Assembly (NCBI GenBank): GCA_903813345.2 | Contig: CAIIXF020000005.1 | Coordinates: 13,457,375 to 13,521,374, forward strand | Direction of reading: 5' to 3' | Source of the DNA: Owenia fusiformis | Taxonomy: Eukaryota > Annelida > Polychaeta > Sabellida > Oweniidae | Length of the DNA stretch: 64,000 nucleotides | Shown: piece after piece, positions 40,959-52,900 of the stretch | Position numbering within the stretch: position 1 is the first letter of the stretch | How the letters are laid out: every line of letters starts with the position of its first letter | Program-made: the position numbers and the translations under genes | The notes under the pieces: generated by a model | What the model saw: only the letters and a program-made list of their open reading frames with translations | Told to the model about the DNA's origin: nothing | Databases searched by the model: none

Positions 40959-43900
40959 ATGCTAACACCAGCGTTTGAAATTGCACAAGATGCCAACACT
41001 ATCATTGTAGTAATCCAGGCTCCATATACAAAGGTACATTTATTCCTCTTATAAATAACATTCAAAATGTAAATATTTCCATTCAAATATGTACATGAAT
41101 ATACATATAATTACATTATATAGAATAAGTCATTATGATGAAAACTGCATTTTTTACATGTATAAATGACTTTATTCAGGCAGTCAAAGGGACCAGAGTG
41201 ATTGGGTAAAAATTTGGGTCCTAAATTTGATTTATATAAAACAAAACCTGTGTACAGTGAACATGAATAGGCCACAAAATGTGTTCACTACAAAGAGAGT
41301 GGAGTATGTGCTAAGAAAGGATGTTCTCTAGACACAGGTGTTCATTAGAAAGAGGTTTTCACTATATATATCTTTTATTGACTGTATTCTTTTTTGTATG
41401 AATTGTTATTATATTTTATAGGTGTCCGACACAGAAGTTTTCATAGATGGCACTGATTTCAAGTTTTACTCCAAGCCTTATTTTCTCAGGTAATTCATTG
41501 GGTTAAACCATATTCATTTATCTGATAAAGCCTTGCTCTCAGTTAAAGCTAAATATCATCAGGTAAAGCTATGATTTAGGTAAAGCCCTCAGTTACAGCC
41601 ATATTCCTTCATATAATGCCATATTTCCTAAGATCTCAAGTAATTAATATATAAACTACATGTACTAAAGTTCATAAATATTTCTTCAACGTTACTTTTA
41701 TTCAAGATTCCATCAGTTTTTGCAAGTTTTGGTGTGCCATCTTCTCCATGGGGCAATATTCAGCAAGAGTTTTACTCCTCTGTTTGAACAGCAGAATTTC
41801 CAACTTATGGTATTCTTTTTCTACCATCCATTTATTGATAACAATGCTGAGAGTCCTGATGTGTGTTTTAATTTTCAGATTAACGTTACCAGGAAGACTT
41901 GTAGAAGATGGCAGAGAAGAGGCTAAATATGATGTTGATAAAGGTAAATTGGAAGGAATGGTGTCCAAAAGTTTTGGAAAAATGAAGTTAATTTCAGTAT
42001 GTGCAACCAACCCCCCATATATCAAAATTTGAAAATGCCAGTTTGTCTTTTACAGGATGAGCCAAAAAAGGTAACCCAAACTACATTATTATGATCATTT
42101 TACAAATCATGCTCCTAATGCAATAAATCACTTGATACGGTGATATGAATCACGAAACTTTTTCCTTTGGAGCCTCGAACCCCCTTTCGTTATAAAATGA
42201 ACCCCGACTCGGAACAACTCACTTTCTTGAAAGATCAATAAACCACAGGCCAGAAACAAACCCCACTCTCAGAATGGTGACTTTTTTACGCGAACAATTC
42301 CATAGGCGTAACCATGGGGGTGCGATGGATGCAATCGCACCCCCCCATAACCAATAAAAATATAGCCACAAGATAGGAGATTAAGAAAAGAGCTTTAAAA
42401 TGCTTTTTATTTGAAGCTTCTAGCTCAATTTTGAAGTTAGTTACATCAATTTGATAAATCTTCATTTTTTGGCTTTTTTATGCCGAAATCGCACCCCCCT
42501 AACTGAAACCCGAAATTTTTTTGGCGATCACACCCCCCTGACTGAAAGCTGGCTACGCCCCTGCTTTCAAAAATTCTGGTTATGCCCCATTAGAAGTACA
42601 TTCAAATTGGTCTCCAGAGATGAGACCATCATTTTGAGGATGTTTTGTAAAATAGCCATAAAATCGTGGTCATTTGAAACGAACCGATGAAACTTGGTAG
42701 AGTGAAAGAACATTAAACAGGGTTCTATCCTGCCAAATATGAATTTATAACTATGCTGGATGACTGAGTTACTTACATTTGTTTTTGTTACCTTTTTTGG
42801 CTCACTCGTACTTAAATTTAAAAAGAAACATTCTTCAATCATAAAATCAGCATTTATTAAGTAAACAATTTATTAATATTTATTAACAAAGTAAAATTCA
42901 TTATTTCACATCTATTGACACTAAGATACCATTTCTAGAATGTTTGTTTGATTTTAGTGAGCCTTTTGGATTTTCATTGAACACAATTCATGTATTTAAC
43001 TAATTTAAATAATTTCATGTGAATTACATGTATTCAAATATATTAGTTTTTATTTATAGTGGTAAGTCTAAACAAAATAAAGTAAAACAAAATAAGTTTA
43101 TGTAAAACAACCCAGCCCACTTTGGGCTTATTAACCACTTCTAATAACATTTAATAACAAATTCAAAATATAAATGTAAGTAACAGGTTCATAGATCATT
43201 ATAAATCAGCTGCTGTCTTCTTACATATGCCTCTCTAATGTATTTAACAATGTTACAAGTCTTATTTTCAAAAAGATATTTAATTCTTAAGCCATCAGGC
43301 TGTACATGATGATTCAAATTACCAAAATATTTCTCCCGAAGGTCCTTATATACCTCACAATAAACTAGGAAATGGGCCTCTGATTCAACCTCATTATTGT
43401 TACATAGAGTACAAATTCTATTTTCAACTTTTTCTCCTCTTAATCGCCCCGTTTCTATGTGCAGTGGTAAAATTCCTAATCTTAACTGAGCTGAGAGGCT
43501 CCGCTCAAATTTTGTAAAATTAAGTGAAAGGTATTTTTCTGCTTTAAAATCTGTCTTGAATGTTGCATATGTTCTTAATTTAGGTTTTGCCTTTACATTA
43601 TTTAACCATTCTAGAGTATAATTATTTAAGAGCCCTCTTTTTAAAAGGGTTAAATCAACAAAATCAGTATTTACATATTTTGCTTCCATTTCAACAGATT
43701 GTAATATACTTCTAACTGCCTTCATCCAGTTATTATTGCGGTCTTTACTCCATTTGAAAATTATTTTAGTAAGGCGACCACTTTCAAGATTTACAAACCT
43801 GTTCCACAATCTTATAGTTTCTATCTTATGTACAATCTCTAATGGGAGATACCCCGTCTCTCCCTGAACACCTACTAAAGGGGCAAAGCGATGAACCCCA

Positions 43901-46900
43901 AGTAAAAATCGTTGTGCCCTAATTATGAACATTATTACATACTTTAAGCATGTGTTGGTACAAAAATTAACTATTAAATATAATAAGATTTTATTAGTAC
44001 TGATGCCCTTTAGGGCCAAACGCACACCCAACATACAATTTTAACAACAGTAATAACAGCAATAAAGCAAAGAAAATAGGATTACATTCTTTACATGACA
44101 TATAAAATGTTACTGTGATATAAGAATCCTGTCTCTACCAATAATTGGATAATTTAATTTTTTTGTATTTTTTGTATTTTTTTGTTTTGTTTTTTTGTAT
44201 GTTTTACAATATGTGCATTTATATTGCTTGTATATACTGTCCCTCAGTAAACATATGTACAATTTTTACAGTAAACCTGAAAAGTTAAAAGCCTTTGTTA
44301 TCTCAAATTTATGTTCCACCTGAGACTAACATAAAACTTTTGAAAGTATTCAACTTGAAGCGACTTTCCATTTTTTAGGTTAAGCTGTGTACGATTCTCA
44401 GTATTTATATTTTCTAGGGTCATACACTGTCACTGTACCTAAGGAAACACCAGGGGAATATTTCCCTGATCTTGATATGCTCACAAAACTACTAGCGCCA
44501 TCTAGCAGCCAACCTACTGCTTCCACTCAGCCAATGATAGAAGTTCTAGCATCAGGTAAGTACAACATTGATCAAGGCTGCGTTTTTGAATGTCTTCGGC
44601 GCAAGTCAATTGCGTAATATTTATCTCCCAAGGTAACACAAAAAGATCAATAGGCCCTGGGAAGCAAATAACAAGCACACATATACCCCGGGGTCACATA
44701 TTATCAACAAAAACAGCTCATCCAAGTGCACTAACACAGCTTATTTCCGCTGTGACAATCTTGTCAACCACACTCGTGTTGCCTTGTCACTGATGCACGG
44801 CAGAAGGTCCATTGCAATATAAATCGAGACTCGTCTTTTATTGAATCGTGCACGTAATACGCCTGCTTTGGACAATATTGATATTTTTACATCTTGTAGA
44901 TTTAATGTCCTCTTTTGAATATTCATAATTTGGGTGTTATTTCTATATTTTTCATTAAAAAATTATTCGCCAATAAGACTGATCTTCAAACCGAGACTTG
45001 TCCCTTCTCATCTTCCCAGTTTGTAGATGCGTTACAGATAGATGCATCGATAGTTCTACTCATATTTACAGAGTTCACAAATGGACATTAATTGAAGGTT
45101 TCATTCTGCTCATAGTTGTTTTCAAACCGCAGTTGAAAAGCTGAACAAGATTCATTTAAATTTGCATCACAAATTTCACAGTTCTTTGTACAAGGTTTGT
45201 TAACATATGTACACAAAGCACATGCTTTACTATCTTAGTGTTGCAATGTCTCTTTCCAAGACTATTGAACAATAATTTATGATTCCGAGCAAGCCATTGT
45301 CTACATTTTGCCATAACCAGATTGTAAGTTACTGGGCATACTGTTGGGTCTTGTGAGTCGTGGAGCCAATCGAGGAAACTGGGGAAGATTTATCTTTGGA
45401 GGCTTCACAATTTGTTGGACTTGACTTTAACAATGGATTATTGACACTTGAAATATGACCTAATGCGGCAGTATCAATATTACCAAGCTGGAATTTTAAA
45501 GTTTTGATTTTGTTGCCATCAAAACAAAGCTTTGTTGTTTCCAAATCATCTGCCCTTTTTTGAATATCAGGAAGGGAGTTAATGATGACAACAGGATGGC
45601 TTGTTTCCTTGATCGATGACATCATCAGTGCCGTGTTTTGAGTTTTATCCCTCTCTAGTTCTAGAACACCCTGTTGCTTCATGATTTGTTTCAGAGTTTT
45701 ATCATGTTTGGATTTTGCATCAGCTTCAAGCTTGTCAAAATGTGCATTGACTTTATCTGTCACACTATGTCGGTGATCGTTTATAGCATCAAGAACAGTG
45801 GTGAGGTTTTCTATTTGAGAGTTCCTTAGACCTGGTGCTTTTTGTATTTGTTGATCAAGCATGTTTGTTTTGGTATTTACTTGATCCAGAAGTTCAGATA
45901 GACGTTTCCACTCAGCTTTTGCGACCTCTTGTACTTTCAAACAGGGATGGGCTGAATGGTCTTCTGTACAACAATCAATGCAGATCAATGTCTTATCTGT
46001 TTCACAATAAAGTTGAAGTGGTTGCTCTGGATGTTTAAAGCATTGGATGACATCTTCATCTTGATTCCCTGCCATTTCAACAATTGTGTGTAACCTTGTT
46101 GCCTTTAATCTTTTATGAACTTTAGTACATGAGCTGCACAGATATTCAGCACATTCTTTACACCTTGTTACAGCAACAACGTGATTTTCATCAAGCATGC
46201 AAACCGCGCAATCGAAGTCAACCTTCCCCAGTGCAGTTTTAGTTCTGTCTAATGCTTCGGCCATTGACTTCATAAGGAAATTGGTTCTGTATGAAGTAGC
46301 CCCTTCAGTCGGTATGTCCAAATCACATGTACAGACAGGGCATGTGAATGTTTTGGTGACATCGTTTTTCTTTTTCTGAATCCAATCCTCTAAGCAATGT
46401 TCGCAGAAAGTGTGCAAACATTTTAACGACTGGATGTGACACTGTCTGTAGACATATCGGGCACATCAACAATTTGGCAGATTCTTCAACAAACGATTGT
46501 GCAGTGGCCATTGCGGAGTACAGATGGATTACAGATGACAAGTGGTTGCACAGATATTCAACCTTGAAATAGAAAATTGAAATAAAAATTGAAATACATG
46601 TAGTATGTACTAGATAGTAGGGCTCTAATGGTTTCATAATTTCCTCGGTTCGGTCGGTTCACTGTTTTTATCTTTACGGTTCAGTTTTTTTTCGGTTCTT
46701 ATGGCATTTAATTTAAAAAGTTCAGATAACTCTTGAAACTGATTAACTGTCTATATTAGAATTGTATGTACAATAAACATAAAGTTGGAATAAAAACATA
46801 CTGTTATTACTGCTAGACTATGTATCACCCTACAAGCTTTTATTTCAGTGTTTGTAGAGATCAGTATTTTAAACAGGGAACTTTGTGCATCTTTTGAACT

Positions 46901-49900
46901 GAACCTCTTCAAAAGGAACATAATGAACTTCTTAAGTCTATTGACAATGAGGATGAACAAATAATACAATATTAATTATTAATGTACACTGTAGATTAAA
47001 ATAAATCAATATATATTATTCAAATATATATATTCAAAAAGTACTAATTACTATACTCAGAATTGCTAGCTCCGTAAGTTTCTGCACACGGTGATTAAAA
47101 TGGTTTCAGGAAAAAACGTAGTTGTTTGGATCAGGTGCATAGTTTGTATTCCATTATAAACAATAGAAAACTGTCTAAACTAGACACATTTGTGTGCTAT
47201 ATTGATTATATTAAAGCCTTCGGAAGTCTTAACAGGGACTGCCTATGGTTTAAAATGAACAAAATTGGCATTAAAGGTAAAATGTTTAAGGCTGTAAAGT
47301 CGCTATATCAGGATGTTACATGTAGTGTGAGGATAAATGGAATTTTAACCCCTTGGTTCAGTGCTAAGTCTGGTACGAAGGAAGGATGTCTATTATCGCC
47401 CACGATTTTTTCGATCTATGTAGACTCCATAGCTGAAGAAATAAAAAGTTTAAATTGTGGGGTCACAATTAACGACGAAAAAGTGTGTATACTCATGTAT
47501 GCCGACGACATTGCTTTGATAGCTGATACCCCTCAAGATCTTCAGCGCATGCTTAATGTTGTAAACCAGTGGTGTAGGAAATGGAGACTCAGCATAGGTC
47601 AGAAAAAAACTAAAATCGTTCACTACAGGCCAACCTCTAAACCAAGATCTACATATCAATTTAAGTGTGGAATAAAATCAATAGAATATACTGAAAAATA
47701 TAAATACTTGGGAGTATGGCTTGAAGAGCATGTTAACCCTCAAATAACAGCAAAGGAAATTGCTAAGTCTGCAAGTCGTGCTTTATGTGTAATAATGTCA
47801 AAATTCCAACAAACTGGAGGCATGGATATAACTGTTTACAGCAAATTATATGACACTTTAGTGCAACCTGTGATCAACTATGGCTGTTCATTGATAGGTA
47901 ATAATGAGCACAAGTGTATAAATGCAGTCCAGAATAAGGCATCAAAATTCTTTCTTGGTGTCGGTGTCAAAACAAACAACGAAGCAGCTCGAGCTGACCT
48001 TGGATGGGACTTACCACTTCACAAACAACAGATAGAGAGTGCACGTCTTTTTATACGCCTGCAAAATTTGGACAAAGATAGGTTAAACTCAAAAATACAT
48101 CATTGGTCCTTAAGACGTAAAAATAGTTGGGACTACAGAGCTTACAAGTTCTTAGAGGCATCAGGCCAAGGGAATATAACTCAAATGGAAAACTTAAATG
48201 CTAAAGCTATTTTAGAAGAGGTCAAGCTTTATCAACAATCTCAAGATCCCTTTCTAAAAAACATTTGGAATGACAAAAACAATGAAGTGAACGGTAATAA
48301 ATTAAGAACTTTCAGGCAATTTAAGTATGGAGTAGTAGCAGAAAGTTATGTAACTTGTTTCATCCCAAGACACCATCGAAGTGCATTGGCTAAACTGAGA
48401 ACTGGGACGCTACAACTCCGTATAGAAACTGGTAGATATGATGGTACTCCTCTGGACCAGAGAACTTGCAAACTCTGTGATTTGGATGAAGTTGAAAATG
48501 AAATTCATTTTCTGATAAAATGTCCACACTATAAGCTCCTAAGGGATACCTTCTATAGAGAGATTGTGCAAGAGCAATTGCCATATAGTGTTTTGTCAAA
48601 ATAAAGTTCAATTTTACACCACATTACTAGTCAATGTGTCCCCCTTGGCCATGTTAACAGCAGCAATTATTTTCAGATATGACCTTAAAAGCCCTTCAAA
48701 TAGGGGTGTGGAATTTTATAACCCTTTTAAAACCTGTTAAGGGACTTTAGAAGAGTTTCCTTAGAGTTTCTACCCTCACCGTTCTCGTTTTCCAACTCAA
48801 TATCCCTCCGACCCGAAAAGAATTATTGCTGTTAAGATGGCCCGGGAGGACACATTGACTTGTGATTTGGTGTAAAATTGAACTTAATTTTGACCAAACA
48901 CTAAATTTTGAAATGCCTGTAACTTTTTCCCATTTGGGAGTTAAACCATGATACTTGGCAAATCAATGTAACTTTGGATAAGCTTTAAAATGGTATATGA
49001 CACATACTATGGTGACACTGGTATATGTCTGCGTAGGGGGGGGGCATACTTTCGGGACACCCTGTAGACTTGAATAATGCAAATTCACTTTTGACATTTA
49101 TTAGCCTAATGCTTGCCAAGAAGATTCAAAAACCTCTAGCAGCTCTTATTCATAATATGTATTCAAAAAGGCAATTTGACTATGGCAGATTATAGGAGTT
49201 ACATTTGTGAAGTCCAGACTTGGTTAAAACTGATACTTTTTAGAATTAAAGATATAACTGGGCAGCAGGTGTGTGTCCCCAATCTGTTATAGTCATTTTC
49301 CAGCACTTGACTACAAAATTTATTGTATCAATACAGTTTATTTATGCATGCATATTCATTTATCGTATGATCTGTAAAATGAAGCCTTCTGATTGGTCAG
49401 TTCTTGTGCTGTACCAATCTGTATTGCTACTGAGATTGTCCCCGTTGATCATCTCCGTCGTAATACAGAAAATATTGGTACGGAAGGGACAATCTCAGTA
49501 GCAATACAGAGGATCACACGATAAAAACGTTATTGAATGATTTGAAGTGCAATACAGGATATATTCTGTCTCGATATTCTGTATTGGCACTCGACTTCGT
49601 CTCGTTCCAATACGGAATTTCTCGAGCAGAATATATCCTGTATTGCACTTCAAATCATTCAATAACTTTAATTATTGTGATAATGGCCATTAATAGAAAA
49701 TATTTGTCAAAGCATTTAAAGATGGCAGCATTGAATACTACTCTATCTAAAAGTGCTCTATTAAGTCAACTTAGGGGAGGCATCAAAAGATCAATGTCGG
49801 ATAGAAAACTAAATAAATCTAGTTTCGGGGGGAGGGGGTCAAAGCTATTTCAGTTTGCTATCCGACAAATTTCAACATTTGAATTTTTGGGAATTTCGAC

Positions 49901-52900
49901 TCGAAATGCCTTAGAATGGTTTAAAAATAAAGACTTTACCAGATGCCTTCTTCACAAATATGCATGCAACATGGAATATTATGCCTATTGTTGTTGGCAC
50001 GTGTTTTAAGAATCATGAACAAGTTATAGTTCTACTCCCATAAAAGTCCAAATTGAGTCGCAAAAACATGTGAAAGTCCGCGATCAACTTTCATTGTATT
50101 TAGTTTTGAGGGGGAGGGGGGGGGGGTCCAACTCAAAACTAGATTTATTTAGTTTCCTATCAGACATTGAACTTTTGATGCCTCCCCTTACTCTAGTCAA
50201 TATTCAATTACAATTAGATATACATTTAATGGTGTCTCCTAAGCCGATGCCGGCTGGTGGGTTTTTTAAAAAAAGTATTTATTATATGATATTGAATGTA
50301 GTTTTTAAACTTGTGACACAGAAATAAAATATTTTAAACTTTAAACTATTAAATGATCTTTCAGTGTTTTTTTTTCCAAATACTGATGATTATCTGGCTA
50401 TTTCACTTCAAATTGTTCTTCTCTAAGGTAGGTGGCATTATATTCTTCTATTCTGATCATGTTTTGAGTAGAATAAAAAGCTTTGTGAATGGGATTTATC
50501 ACTTTAGCGAACGTCAATATTTTTGTGAACGGCGATCTTTTTCTGAATTAACAAACCGTTAAAAAACCAAACCGTAACATTTTCGAACCGAATGTACCGA
50601 CCAAGGCCTAAGAACCGCGGCGCAACGCAGTTTCGGTGCACCGTTAGACCCTTACTAGATAGATGAAGTTTCATGACTTAAACTAATGCTTAAATGAAGC
50701 CATGCATCCCTAAACTCCAAGCTGATGGCTCCCTCAGTGGTAAAATGCCATAATACAACAGAAAGAGTACGTAATACTTTGGCCCAAAAATGGCCAAAAT
50801 CACTAGAAAAGTGCTCAGAATGGTGAAAAACTGCATGATTTTGAAAGAATTCTTGGTCAGGGGGCCAAATGAACCCCTTCTCTAAGGGGAGAGGATAAAT
50901 GATGGTTTAATTTGCGAATAGTATTGATTTTTTAGATATTCAAGTGAAATACTAATCAACATTTAAAAATTTTGTTAGACAAGGGTTCCATGACTGTTCA
51001 TAATTGGACAGGATCCATAAATAAAATCGGCCATAAACATCGGGCACACAAGACAGCCTGCAATTACTGGAACATGAACATATCTATATAACTAGATTTT
51101 TAAAAATAAATTAAAAAATAATGACACTGGTGATACAAAATTAAGTCAGTGTATCCAAAAGCTTGAAAAGGTCCAATCAAAAAAGAAAATGCTTGATTAT
51201 GAAATAACAGAAAATGAGAAAATTTTTATTATTTTTTTTATCTAAGGTTAAAAATGAAAAACTTTACTACAAAATCAACTTTTATGTTGTTTAAAAGATG
51301 GCAGTCTTAAAACAAAATCACATCTGATAATATATTTGTTCTCTCAAGAATAATAGACTATGTAAAGAAAGAAAAGGAGCCTCTTTATATTGATTCTATG
51401 ATTTCTGGAAAGCATTTGATGCATCGATGATGAAAGACTCCTATACTTTGTAAATGCAGGGATGGGTGGAAATCCACCCTGAAATTCAACCAAACCATTA
51501 AATCTATATCTCGTATGTGACATTGTGAAACAATCAAATATTACCTCAGAAAGTAAAGATGACACTAAATTAACACATATACAAATGTACTTTTAGAAAA
51601 AAGATTCCTAACCTTGCAATATCACAACACAATATATTTTTAGATTAATGTATATACATAGCATATTGTAGTTTTTATGTCACCACCACATGGTGACATA
51701 TTGTTATGATCTCCGTTTTTGACTTTCTCAATGTCAAAAAGGTCACAATAAGGTCTTTAGGTTAAAAAAAGGTCAAAAAGTTTTTTTTTACTTGCTTCAA
51801 ATTGATTAAATTTTTCCTTCAAAATCATCTAGGAGTTCTCAGAAATTCAAATCTGACTTTAGATTTGACCTTCAATGACATTCTCAAGGTGAAAAGGTCA
51901 AAAAGTTCTTTTTGCAACTTGCTTCAAATTGATTAAATTTTTTTCAAAATCATCTACATGAATGACAACATGAATGAAAAAACAACATGCAAGGCCAAGT
52001 ATATGTATTCCAGTGAATAGATCTTTCCAGTAAATCTTACTAATACATGTACTTACTAATAATGCTGGTCTATAATGGACTTGGCCAAGTTTCATAATAT
52101 TATACTTAGTAGATTTTTCAAATAATATACTTCTATACTTTAAGTTTGGTAGAATAAATGATAGATACATCCTCTCGGGTTTAGCTTGAACTTGAGTTCT
52201 TCTGAGAAAATTAGGATTTCAGCAAGGGTTGTTGACTTTACATGGGGATACAATCAACTTCAAACCTGCATATCACCAAGTAGAAGTTTCATTGCTGATC
52301 AAGAGGTTCTTGGGATCCAATTTCCCGAGAGGGTGGTACCAACAAAAGGTTATGGAAAATTATGTAAAAAGTGTGAAGAACATGGAACATGTTTGAATTT
52401 GACAGTACTGTCAACCTCCAAAGATTTTCTCGCGGGACAGATTTTTTAGACCCAGTGCCCAAAATTCGCGGGATTTTGCGGGACATCTACTAAATTCCAG
52501 GGCTGTCAACTTGGGACCACCTAATATGAGTGACTTCAAAATGTTGGACACCTAAGTCCAAATCTGAACACTTTTGTCCAAATTTTGAACACCTTTGGCC
52601 AACTTTTAAACACCTTTGGCCAAAGTTTGAGCACCTTTGCCAAACTTTGAACACCTCAAATTTTTCGCGCTCGCTACGCTCGCGGTATCGTCAACGGGGG
52701 GGGGGGGGGGGGGGGGGGGGAGGGTAGGTACGAAAATTTCCAATGAACATGCGTGACATATACGGGATTCGCGTGACAAATCCGAACAAATTGCGTTCGG
52801 TTTTCTTCCGACGTTCGTATTTTTACCGTATCGTAAACATATTTCGAAAAAATTTCTACAGAAATATTTTTGCGTGACAATTACCAGGTAAAATGCGTAT

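Noticed and set aside
49533-50009. 158-codon open frame on the plus strand
   Set aside because: It starts inside the double-hairpin element and crosses a G-rich inverted repeat; it has no recognisable domain and is explained by repeats.
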